Below are positions 50,747-61,500 of a DNA stretch of 64,000 nt, one piece after another. The DNA comes from Calditrichota bacterium (GTDB taxonomy: Bacteria > CLD3): positions 62,001 to 126,000 of the forward strand of contig QQUF01000045.1 in assembly GCA_008501735.1 (NCBI GenBank), written 5' to 3'. Numbering within the stretch: the first letter of the stretch is position 1; the number at the start of each line of letters is the position of its first letter. The translations under genes were made by a program, and so were the position numbers. The notes beneath the pieces are model-generated. The model searched no databases. It saw nothing but the letters and a program-made list of their open reading frames with translations, and was not told where the DNA came from.

Positions 50747-51700
50747 TTAATTTTTCAAAGCAGTTAAATTTAAGTCAACTTCATTAGACTTTTTAAGCCT
50801 GTTAAATTTCATTTTCATAGTTGTAACCCATTCTTTTTCGCCATCTTTCTTCTTGTCCATTTTCCAATCAAAAGAGTTCTCAGAAATATTTGAAAATGTT
50901 ATTCTTGAAGTAGTTTTCATTTTTTCATTTGTAGTAAAAAAAGTTCCAACTCCATCTTCTTCCCATTTTCCATTCCAAACTGTGAAACCTGTCATTCCAA
51001 GACTTCCTTGCCCAGTAATTTCCCATTCATTTGTATTGATGTTAAAAGTTCGCATATAAAGCCCACGTGAAGGAGCGGATTTTGATTCCCAGTAATCTAC
51101 AATTCCATTTCCATCAGCAAATTTTGCAGTTTTACAAGTGTCAGTCCAAGTAAACCATTTTCCTTCGCCTTGATTAAAACTTGATTCTGTTTGCCACTCT
51201 CCAAGGAAAAAATCGAATTGTTTTCCTTCGTTCATTGCAACCAATTTCATTTTTGCATTTTTTCTTTGAAATGATTTTTGTTGGTCTGTGAGTTCTGAAT
51301 CTTCAATCATTGCCAAAGCTTTTTTGTAATACTTTGTTGCACTTTTCTCATCACCCTCATTAAAGTAAGTTTCTGCTAAACTGTCATAAGTATTTGGAGA
51401 TTTTGGGAACTCCTCAATATTTAATTCAAAGATTCTTCGAGCCTCTTCTGCTTTACCTTCACCAAGTAATTTGTAACCTAAATTATTAAGTTCCCCTTCA
51501 CCGAAATAATATTTATCTGCCTTCTTCTTTTTCATCTTTTTATAAGTTTTAATTCCTGCTTCAACACCTTTATCAGAAATTGTTGAATAAATTACTTCGC
51601 CAATCCCGTCTTTTTTCTCTTTATCGCCAGCAAAGGCAAACGTAGAGACAAGTAAAATGTTAATCAAAACAACGCAAATCGCTTTAGTTAATGATTTCAT
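50747..51700 (-). CDS. Exported TPR protein with DUF1579/lipocalin-like domain
   Basis: The start is the ATG at 51700, with CAGGAG upstream (317 residues); a longer frame to 51760 would place 20 residues before the signal peptide. The signal (about 1-24) ends STFAFAGD. Two or three TPRs (about 65-150, including SPNTYDSLAETYFNEGDEKSATKYYKKA) precede a beta-rich domain (about 165-305) that begins FDFFLGEWQTESS and contains GLYMRTFNINTNEWEITGQG, like DUF1579 proteins. It is probably periplasmic. Function unknown. Confidence 0.75.
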   Translation of the reverse strand: MKSLTKAICVVLINILLVSTFAFAGDKEKKDGIGEVIYSTISDKGVEAGIKTYKKMKKKKADKYYFGEGELNNLGYKLLGEGKAEEARRIFELNIEEFPKSPNTYDSLAETYFNEGDEKSATKYYKKALAMIEDSELTDQQKSFQRKNAKMKLVAMNEGKQFDFFLGEWQTESSFNQGEGKWFTWTDTCKTAKFADGNGIVDYWESKSAPSRGLYMRTFNINTNEWEITGQGSLGMTGFTVWNGKWEEDGVGTFFTTNEKMKTTSRITFSNISENSFDWKMDKKKDGEKEWVTTMKMKFNRLKKSNEVDLNLTALKN

Positions 51701-51919
51701 TTTTAACTCCTGAAAATTTAGTTTAATGTGAAAATTAGTTACCAAAAAGAAGGAATCCACAAAAGTGAATTCCTTGCTACCCGTAAAAAAATAGTGCAGT
51801 CTAAGAATTCATTCAGTAATTCAAAAACTCGGTAAGAATATAAAAATGTGGATTTGGAAGTGGTAACAACGAGGTCTTAACTTTTAACACAAATGTCGCA
51901 AGTCAATAAAAAATGAGTT

Positions 51920-54118
51920 TTAATCATTAAAAACCCAGCGAATTCCCCAATGAGTTTGGTAAGGAAGTTCAGGATACCCTTTGACTTCAAAATAATTGAC
52001 ATTGCCAATATTTATGAAATTGTAGAAAAGCTCAAAGTCACTGATAATTGCACGAATGTTTGCATTCACAACAGAATTTAAAGGAGAACGTGAATTTGTG
52101 TTGAAGTAGGTTGCTGATTCAAAATCAAAACCTTGCCGTTTTCCTCTTGAAAAAGTTTCACCGCTTAAATTCACAAAAACTTTAAGATTGTCATTGAAAA
52201 ATTTGTCTTTGTAACCAATTTGCCATTTGAAAGTCAGGTCTGGAAAATTTATTTCGTCAGAAGCAAAAAAGTAATCAGCTCCAAATCCAAAATTAAATTT
52301 GTAAAACTCTGCATTTTCAAAAGCTAATTCGATTCCGCGATATTTTAATTCTTTTGTAGAATTTGAAACATTCACGGTTGTGGTTGTATCAGAAATTTCT
52401 GTGTAAACAATTGAATGCTTTACAATTGTGTCGAAATATTCGAGACGGGTCTTTTCAAAAAATAAATTTTTAAAATTTAAACTAGCCCAAATTTCATTGT
52501 TTTTTTCAGATTTCAAATTTTTATCTGAAAAAAATCTAAGTCCGTTAAATCGTAAATCTACCAAACTTGGATTTCTAAAATTATTCGCAGCAGCAGTTTC
52601 AATCCAAAAATCTTTAAAATCAAATGGAGTTGTTTTGATTAAAAAAATTGAGCCGCTATTTGAAAGAAATTTGTCAGATGCTTTGTAAAAATCTCTTCTA
52701 ATACTTCCATAAACTGAAAAGTTCTTGTTTAGTCTTGTCGAGTTCGCAAAGAAAATTCCGAAGTTTCCGCTTTTCGATTCAATTTGTGGAATTGAATCAT
52801 TTGGTACAAGGTCATAATTTTGCCACACAAGTTCACCATCAATTCCAATTTCAGAAGTAAAATGTTCAGTGTAGCCAAGCTCATTAATTTCAATACTTTC
52901 AGAAGTTCTTCCGCCAAATTTATTCACAGACATTTCAGTTCGAGAAATTGAGTTAAGACTTTCAACATCTTTTGCCAAAGTTCTGTCGCCATTGTAAAAC
53001 CACAAATCTCCTTTAAAGTCGTCATCTGTCGAGTGAAGGAACTTTCCTTCCGTTTTCAGATGAAAGTGATATTCTTCTTCAAAATTATCAAAATAATCTC
53101 CGCTACTAAATTTTGAGGAATAATCTGGTCTGCTATAAAATGTGTTATTGTTCAAATCCACCAAGAAAGGGTCTAAACTTTGCGGAATATTCAATTCGGT
53201 TTTGTTATAAAGCCCATAAAGTTTTAAGTACCAATCTTGGTTAAAATCGTAGAGTAAATTGATTGAAACTTTTTGTCCTTCGTAACTGCTTTTGGTTGAG
53301 TTATTAAACCCAAGTGTGTAACCTTTTGTCTTTTTGATTGTTCCAGAAGCACTTCCCCAAAGATTTCTTGCAATTCTTCCGCCTATTAAAAGGTCAACGT
53401 TTCGGTAACGATAGCCTCCTCTTTCCAATGCAATTTTCGACTTTGGTTTTAGTGGGTAATATTCTTTGGTAACAACATTTATCCAACCTGAAATAGCTCC
53501 TGAACCATAAAGTGCAGAGTTTCCGTGAGTTGAAAATTCGATTCTTTCAATTTCTGTAACTGGAATTTTGTTTAAGTCAGTCAAACCAGTTCCCAAAAGT
53601 GAAAATGGTATTCCGTTTAATAAGACTTTCGTGTGCTGAATTTTTCCGCCTTTTGAACGCAAACCAATATGCCTTCCGACTTCTCCCAATCCAATTGAAT
53701 TAAAACCGATTTCTTTATCTAAAATATCACCCAGAGTTTGGTAAAAAGAATTTTCGATTTCTTCTTTTGAAATTATTGAAACAAGAAGTGAATCTTTTCT
53801 TTTATAATTATTTCTAAAAAATATCTTTTGGAATCTTTCAGTTTCAAGCGAATCAATAACGACTTCAATTGTGTCTTCAACTACAATTTTTGCCGAGTCT
53901 TTTTTGGCTTGGTCTAACTGAACTAATTTTCTTAAAGAGTCTAACTTAGGTGATAATTTTTGCTCAACAGGAGGGTTTTTCAGTCTTTCATTTTGCTCTT
54001 TAACTAAAGCCCTTAAAGAATCTAATTTTGACATTGTTGTTGCAACTCTTAAAGAATCGTCTGCCTTCACAAAACTTGAAAAAGTTAAAAGAATTATTAG
54101 AATTAAAATATTTTTCAT
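51920..54118 (-). CDS. TonB-dependent outer-membrane receptor
   Basis: This 732-residue protein has a signal peptide (1-19). A Lys/Leu-rich helical stretch (about 20-75) precedes a plug domain (about 105-215) with LGDILDKEIGFNSIGLGE, LLNGIPFSLLGTGLTDLNKIP and SALYGSGAISGWINVVTKE. The barrel ends THWGIRWVFND. The receptor imports a ligand (siderophore, cobalamin or glycan) with TonB energy; the ligand is unknown. The N-terminal helix replaces the carboxypeptidase-like domain of SusC types. Its start overlaps the ispD stop by 4 bases. Confidence 0.92.
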   Translation of the reverse strand: MKNILILIILLTFSSFVKADDSLRVATTMSKLDSLRALVKEQNERLKNPPVEQKLSPKLDSLRKLVQLDQAKKDSAKIVVEDTIEVVIDSLETERFQKIFFRNNYKRKDSLLVSIISKEEIENSFYQTLGDILDKEIGFNSIGLGEVGRHIGLRSKGGKIQHTKVLLNGIPFSLLGTGLTDLNKIPVTEIERIEFSTHGNSALYGSGAISGWINVVTKEYYPLKPKSKIALERGGYRYRNVDLLIGGRIARNLWGSASGTIKKTKGYTLGFNNSTKSSYEGQKVSINLLYDFNQDWYLKLYGLYNKTELNIPQSLDPFLVDLNNNTFYSRPDYSSKFSSGDYFDNFEEEYHFHLKTEGKFLHSTDDDFKGDLWFYNGDRTLAKDVESLNSISRTEMSVNKFGGRTSESIEINELGYTEHFTSEIGIDGELVWQNYDLVPNDSIPQIESKSGNFGIFFANSTRLNKNFSVYGSIRRDFYKASDKFLSNSGSIFLIKTTPFDFKDFWIETAAANNFRNPSLVDLRFNGLRFFSDKNLKSEKNNEIWASLNFKNLFFEKTRLEYFDTIVKHSIVYTEISDTTTTVNVSNSTKELKYRGIELAFENAEFYKFNFGFGADYFFASDEINFPDLTFKWQIGYKDKFFNDNLKVFVNLSGETFSRGKRQGFDFESATYFNTNSRSPLNSVVNANIRAIISDFELFYNFINIGNVNYFEVKGYPELPYQTHWGIRWVFND

Positions 54119-54807
54119 TGTTCACTATTCATTGATAATTGTAAAAGTTTTTCAGCTAAAATCAAATCTTCAGGTGAAGTAATTTTGATGTTTGAGTAAC
54201 TTCCTTCAATAATTCCTATCTTTTGACTTGGGAAATATTTTTCGACTAAAGCTGACTCGTCTGTTGAGTAAAAATTTTGTTCTTTAGCTTTTCTTTCTGC
54301 TTCAAACAAAACTTCAAACCTAAATCCTTGAGGAGTCTGGACAGACCAAAGTTTTTCGCGATTTGGAGTTTCCTTGACTAATCCATTTTCACCAAATTTG
54401 ATTGTGTCTTTAACTTTCACAGCCAAAATTGCTCCACCAAGTTCTTGAGCCTTTTTGAATACTTCCAAAATTTCATTTTCATTAACAAAAGGTCTTACAC
54501 CGTCGTGAACTAATATAAAATCTTGATTTTTGCAGGCTTTAAGTCCATTAAAAACGGAATCTTGTCTTTCTTTACCGCCTTCAACAATTTTGAAATTTAT
54601 GAAGCTAATTTTAGACACAATTTGCTCAACCTCACTAAAACAATCTTTAGAAGTAGAAATGACGATTTCAGAAACTACTTTAATTTTTGAGAATTTCTCT
54701 AAAGTGTAAGCAAGAATCGGTTTTGAATTTATTTCTAAAAACTGTTTTGGTCTTGTTGAATTCATTCTTTTTCCAATTCCAGCAGCAGGAATAACTACAC
54801 TAAACAT
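54115..54807 (-). CDS. ispD: 2-C-methyl-D-erythritol 4-phosphate cytidylyltransferase
   Basis: The 230-residue protein has the nucleotide-binding motif VVIPAAGIGKRMNSTRPKQF near 4-23. ILVHDGVRPFV near 97 and SVQTPQGFRFEVL near 154 complete the IspD pattern, and the C-terminal segment has KITSPEDLILAEKLL. It makes CDP-methylerythritol in the MEP isoprenoid pathway. It is upstream of and overlaps the TonB receptor gene; a functional link is not evident. Confidence 0.96.
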   Translation of the reverse strand: MFSVVIPAAGIGKRMNSTRPKQFLEINSKPILAYTLEKFSKIKVVSEIVISTSKDCFSEVEQIVSKISFINFKIVEGGKERQDSVFNGLKACKNQDFILVHDGVRPFVNENEILEVFKKAQELGGAILAVKVKDTIKFGENGLVKETPNREKLWSVQTPQGFRFEVLFEAERKAKEQNFYSTDESALVEKYFPSQKIGIIEGSYSNIKITSPEDLILAEKLLQLSMNSEQ

Positions 54808-54869
54808 TAACTTTACAATCTACTTTTTTAAAATTAACTTTGGCAAATTTCGGTAAAGTTAATTAAAAA

Positions 54870-55340
54870 GTGAGCAAAGTTTTGGCAGAAATTATTTCAG
54901 AATTAAAATTGACAAATCTTGCAAAAGAAAACGAAACAGAAAACAATGGAAAGTTAGTTTTAACAAAAGACGGATTCATTGAATTAATCTTAGAGCAAAA
55001 TGCTTTTCATTCATTAGTAACACAAAGATTAGAAAATTTAGAGACAATAAAAAAACGTGCAAAAAATCCTGGTGGAAGTTGGTTTAGAAAAATTTTGGTT
55101 AATCTTTTAGCAAAAGCAGTGAACGAAGAAGAAGTAAAAGAGCAAGTTGAAGGAATTCAAAAAAAGCATAAAATTCAAGAAATTAAAATTTTTACGGAAA
55201 CTATCAAAAAGAAAGAATACTTAACTCTTCTCTGGGGCGAAGCAAGAGGACAGAAATTCCATTTTAAAGAAAATCAATTTGATAAAAATGAAATAGAAGA
55301 TTTCCAAAAATCGCTCAAAACCCTTATCGAACCAAAATAA
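54870..55340 (+). CDS. Hypothetical protein
   Basis: This 156-residue protein starts at GTG (54870); no strong Shine-Dalgarno is visible. The sequence is charged and mostly helical, with LVLTKDGFIELILEQN near 30 and NPGGSWFRKILVNLLAKAV near 68-86, then KIQEIKIFTETIKKKEYLTLLWGEARG. No signal peptide or known family recognised. It is divergent from ispD and followed by about 230 bp without a gene (55341-55573), which probably holds the promoter of the next gene. Confidence 0.65.
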   Translation: MSKVLAEIISELKLTNLAKENETENNGKLVLTKDGFIELILEQNAFHSLVTQRLENLETIKKRAKNPGGSWFRKILVNLLAKAVNEEEVKEQVEGIQKKHKIQEIKIFTETIKKKEYLTLLWGEARGQKFHFKENQFDKNEIEDFQKSLKTLIEPK

Positions 55341-55573
55341 CCTTTTACCGACAAAAGTCATCCGTTTGCCTTGGAAATTCCTTCACTCATAGAAAACTCA
55401 CTCAAGAATGAACTAAAACCTATAAAAAGAACAAAACAGTTCTTAAATTAAATTCAATCTTTGTGATAAGTTTTTACAAAATTTAATGTTACAAAAAATA
55501 ATTTTTTGTTAAATTCACGTCCACAAAGAAAGGCTATGTAAAACATAAACCTTTTATTCTCGCGAGGTAGTAA

Positions 55574-58500
55574 ATGAAAAAAATCAAGTTAATGCTTACT
55601 TGTCTTGTTGTATTCTTTACAATAAGTTCTTCTTTTGGGCAAAATATTGGAATTTCATCCGTTACATTGGATAAGTTCACGTATGACCCAAACGAAACTA
55701 TGAACGTTTCAATTACGGTCATAAATAATGAGCTAACTCCACAATCCTTTGATTTGGACTTCAACAATGACGGAGTAACTGGTACTTTCGCTTCGGAAAC
55801 CCAAACAGCTTCAAGTACAGTTACTTACAATTACAGTTTATCAGCTGTTTCACCAGTTTCATCTACGCCAAAATCACTTTTAGTAACTGTGAGTACTTCA
55901 GGAGCTATTGGAGTTGATACGTATTTTCACACAGCAGAATTAAAAATTGATTCTTTAATATTTTCTGGTAATAATAATGCTGTTTGTGCAGGACAACAAA
56001 TAAACACGATATTGGTTTTTGTATTTAATTCAGGAAGTGAATTTGTAGAAAATGCTTCCAATGCACTAGGGACAGCTACAATAAATGTAAATGGAATTGA
56101 TTATTCCTCATTACAAACAAACTTAGTTCCAGGTACAAATGTTTTTGTAATCAATAATGCGATTGCTCCCCCAACAACCTCTTCTACTCCTTTTAATGTA
56201 GCTGGAAGTGTAACCTTAGACAATGATACAGAGTTCAACACTGCCGATAACACAAATAATTTAGCATTGAATTTTGGCTACAAATTAGTCCTTGATAATG
56301 TTGTAGTAACTCCTGACCCAAGTAATGCTGGAGACCCAATTGATTTTTTAATTACTTTAAAAAACATCGGCGGAACAACAAGTCTTAGCTTAGGTCCTGT
56401 TTTTGTAAATAACAATGGAACTAATACAACATTGCTAAATTATGGTGCAATAGCACCTGACGGGCTAACTACTCTAACAATTTCAGATGTTTCAAATGGA
56501 ACGAATCCACTTACTGCTCCAGTGCCTTTTGATGTCATTTTTAGACCATCAATTTGTACCGCTATAAACGATACTGTAAGTGGAAACACATACAACAACC
56601 AAGCTGATTTGGAAGTTCTAAGCACAACAGTTACTTCTGCGACACCAAATTGTCCCGGTTCTGCGATGACAGTTGATGTTCAAGTTAGGAATAATGGAGG
56701 AGTTAACGCTGATGGAGATGTTCAACTTTTCAGTTCTGACCCAACATTAACACAAAGTTTTACAGGTCTTACTCCCGGAGATACAACAACAATTGCCTTT
56801 AATACTACTTCCTACAACAGCGGAGGTTCTGCTCCTTTTTCAATTACAGTTGCAAATAATTTGACAGCAACTGCTACACTCACAAGCGGAACTGAAGGAA
56901 ACACAGCAAATAACTCTGCTTCTACTTCTTACTATCACAAAGCAAACTTTAGAGTTGATGCTCTTTCAGTAAACAAATTCACTAATTGCCCTAATGACCC
57001 TATGAGTTTTGACGCAATTGTTGCAAATGTTGGTGGAACGACAGGAAACGGAACTGTTTTCGTTGACGTTGACGGAGACGGAAGCAATGACGCAAGTGCT
57101 ACTTTTACTGGTTTAGCTCCAAACAATGTTACGATTGTTACTGTTAATGCTTTTTCACCTTCTGTTTACAATCCTTCACCAGCAGTTTTCACAGCGAAAT
57201 CAAGTGCTTTAGTAACAAGCGACACTGATTGCGGATTTAATTTAAACACAATCACTCCCGCAACAGCAAACCACGAACACAACGCTTACATTAACGAAGT
57301 CCAAATTACAGGAGTTAATTTTACAACAAATCCAGAAGTTGGAAATCAAACAACTTTGGAAGTAACACTTTACAACAATGGCTGTAATCCTGCTTTGGGA
57401 TTTTTAAACGTTGATTGGTTTAGTGCTAACGTTTGTGAAAGCAATGTAAATTTTGGACCAATTCCTTTTGAAGGTTCACAAACAATTTTTATTAACGACC
57501 CAAATTTTGCTTACAACGAATCTTATATTTTGGAAGTTGTCGCAAACTTAACAAGCGGTGCAGATGAAGTAACTGGAAACAACGCAGCGGCTCTTGGTTA
57601 CACTGTGAATTCAGGAATTTTGCCGACTTTCTCAACATTTTTAGGCTCAATTTGGGACGATTTCGGAACAAAAGTAGCTGTTGACAAATGGGGTTATTCT
57701 TACGTTGGAGGAAAAACAAGCTCTACGGCTTTTCCAGTAACTTCAGGAGCTTATGACAACAACAACACAGGCGGAGAAGCATTCCTATCAAAATTAGAAA
57801 CTAAAGGCGATGCACTTTGTTACTCAACTTATCTTGGTGGAAGTAGTTATGACGAAATTAGAGGTGTAACTGTTGATCAATTCGGAAATGCTTATGTTGG
57901 AGGACACACAGCTTCAAATGATTTTCCTACTACACTGACTTCACTAAGCCAAACTTATAATAACGCTGGTGATTTATTTGTAACAAAATTTAACACTTAT
58001 GGAAGTGCTTTACTCTACTCTACTTACTTAGGCGGAAATTCAATTGAGCAATTAGACGACATTTCTGTTAACACTTCTGGTAACGCAACTGTAACAGGTT
58101 TTACAGATTCAAATGATTTATTAGTAACTGGTGGGGCTTTCCAAACTTCTACAAATGGAAACACTGACGGTTTTGTTTTCAAATTCGACTCAATTGGCGA
58201 CGCTGTTTTTGGAACTTACTTTGGAACAACTAACGACGACTTCGGTTCTTCGGTTTTTGTTGAAGATTCAAGTGGAGACGTTTACGTTGGTGGACATACT
58301 TTTGCTCACGATTTCCCGATTTCTGCTGGAGCTTTACAAGACGAATACAACGAACTTGGCGATGGACTTGCTTTAAAATTCAATGACTCTGGAACTTCAT
58401 TGCTTTACGCAACTTACCTTGGTGGAAGTTTTAACGACCATATTTGGGGAATTCAAGTTGACGCGAATGGAAATCTTTTTGCTGGTGGAATGACAGAAGC

Positions 58501-61500
58501 TACAGATTTCCCAACAACTCCAACTGCTTACGACACGACTTACAACGGTGGTGTTAGAGATGCTTTTGTTGCAAAAATTAATCAAACAGGTTCAAACTTA
58601 GATTTCTCAACTTACGTTGGTGGCAATAATGACGATTACGGTTATGATCTAGGAATTGACTCTGACGGAAATTCTTTTATCTCTGGTTACACTTACTCAG
58701 GTAATTTCCCCCTTTCTGCATCAACTTTCGATGCAACTTGGAACGGAAACAGAGATGCTTTCTTTAGCAAACTCTCTCCAAATGGAGGTCATCTTTACTA
58801 TTCTACTTATTTAGGTGGAAGTCAAATTGACCAAATTAATGGAGTTGTGATTGATAAAATTGGTGATGCAATTGTGAGTGGAACAACTTATTCACAAAAC
58901 TACCCAGTTCAAGGCGGTTCTTTTGACATTACTTATAATGGACACAGTGAAGCATTTGCTAAGAAATTCAGTTTCCAACCTGATGCAGGTAATTTAACTC
59001 TTTCAAATCTTTCTGTAACTTACAATTATGGAAGTTGCCCAACTGATGCAATTTCATTTAACGCTCAAGTTACTAATAATGGCTCAATTTCAGAAGATGG
59101 CTTAGTTGAATTAGATGTTGACGGAGATGGAACTTTCGATTTATCTCAATCTTTTTCTGGATTAAATGCAGGAAATTCCACAAATCTAATTTTCAATACA
59201 ACTTCACCTGATACAACTGGACCTTTTACTCCTATTGCATTTGTAACTCTATTAAGTGGAAATGATTCAAACATAGCTGACAATTCGAATACTTCAACTT
59301 ACGACCATACAAATAGTGCAAATGATATTGCAATTACATCTTTTGGTTGGAACTTTAATCCACAAGTTAATGATATTGCTGAATTAAGCGTTTTAATTTC
59401 AAATAAAACTTGTAATGATGCAATTGGAACATTAACAATTGATTGGTTTAATGATGGCTCTAATGTTGAGACAGTCCCTTATGGAACTTTAGAAGCACAA
59501 GAGACTGAAATTCTTTCATTTACTACTCCAATATTTGGAACGACTGGAAGTTTTACACTTGCACTAAATCTAGCTCTCACAAATGCTTCTGATGATGTAT
59601 TAGGAAATAACATAGCAACTTTAGTTTACACTGTTGACCCAGCAGGAACAACTGCAAATTCTGATGAATACATCACTTACTTGGGTGCTGACTTTGACGA
59701 CTTTGCTCACGCAATTGATGTTGATGACAATGGTTATGCTTATATTGGTGGAATGACAAAATCTGCTCTTTTCCCAACAACACCTGGAGCTTATGATATT
59801 GTTAATAATGGTGGTGAAGCTTATATCTCTAAATTAGACTATTTTGGAAGTTCTTTAATTTTCTCAACTTTCTATGGTGGAACAGCACAAGAGATTGTAA
59901 CTGATTTAGTGGTAAATGATACAAACGGTGAAATTCACATAATCGGAAACACGAACTCAACTGATTTACCAACAACAGCTTTTGCAGGCGACCAAACTTA
60001 CAATGGCGGCGGGGATGCCTTTGTTGCAAAATTTAATAATTATGGAAGCTCTTTACTATACTCTACTTACTTAGGTGGAAACAGTATTGATGAAGGTTGG
60101 GGACTTACAGTTGATAATTCAGGAAATGCTCACGTAACAGGTAGCACTTGGTCAAACACTTTCTCGGTTACTGGAACAGCCTATAAGTTAGCAACAAACA
60201 GTTCAGTTGACGCTTTCATCACTTCTTTAGATGGTAACGGAAATTTTGTTTACTCAACTTACTTTGGTGGTTCAGCTGACGATTATGGAAGAGGAATTGA
60301 TGTAGATGCAAGTGGAAATCTTTATGTTGGTGGGCACACTCATTCTTACAATTTTGAAGTAACTCCAAACGCTTTCCAAACTGAATACCAGCAACAAAGT
60401 GAAGCATTTGTAACAAAATTAGACCCTGCAACTAACACTTTACACTATTCTACTTTAATCGGCGGAAATCATAACGATTATGTCTGGAGAGTCGAACTTG
60501 TCAGTAATGACGAATTAGTAGTTGCTGGAAACACAGGCTCAACAATTTTTCCAACAACTGAAGGAGCTGCTGACACAACTTACAACGGTTGGTACAGCGA
60601 TGTTTTTGTTGCAAGATTAACTGCTGATGGAAGCAACTTAATTTACAACACTTACATTGGTGGTGGAAAAAATGACCTTTGTTACGGAATGGACGTTGAC
60701 ACAGATGAAAATGTTTATGTTTCTGGTTATCACCTTTCAGGAGATTATCCAACAACTACTGATGCTTTAGATGACACTTTCAACGGTGAAAGAGATATTT
60801 TCTTTACAAAGTTAAATTCAACAGGAAGTGCAGTTCTTTACTCTACTTACATTGGAACTGAAAAAGATGAACAATCTTGGGCATTAGCTGTTGACCAAAC
60901 TGGAGCTGCTTACATTGCTGGTGAAGCAACAACTGGAATTCCAACAACTCTTGGAGCTTACCAACAAACTTGGAATGGTTACAAAGATTCTTTTGTAGCA
61001 AAATTCGATTTCCAAGACTCTCAAGACTTAGAGGTTACTTTAGTAAATATAACTTCTCCATCTTTCAACTGTCCAACTGAAACAATTACTGTTGACGTTA
61101 CTGTTACTAATCTTGGTGGTTTCCCAGAAGACGGAATTCTTTCTGTTGACACTGACGGAAATGGTTCTTTCGATAAGAAACAAACTTTTACAAACTTGAG
61201 TGGAAGTCAAATTTTTAGCTTTTCAGGTGTTTCCCCTTCTCCAGCCTCAACTGGTTTTAAAACAGTAACTGCGACTGTTACTCCTTTAACTGGCAAAGAC
61301 CCAAATGCTGGAAATAACACTGGAACCGATACTTTCCAACACGACACAGCTAACAATGACATTGCAATCACTTCAATTTCTTTCCAAAATTCTCCACTCG
61401 TTGCAGTAAAATCTAAACTTGACGTTACTATCACAAATTTAGAATGTAACGATGCAAGTGGAACTTTGACAATTGATTGGTTCGATGACGGAACTCAAAT

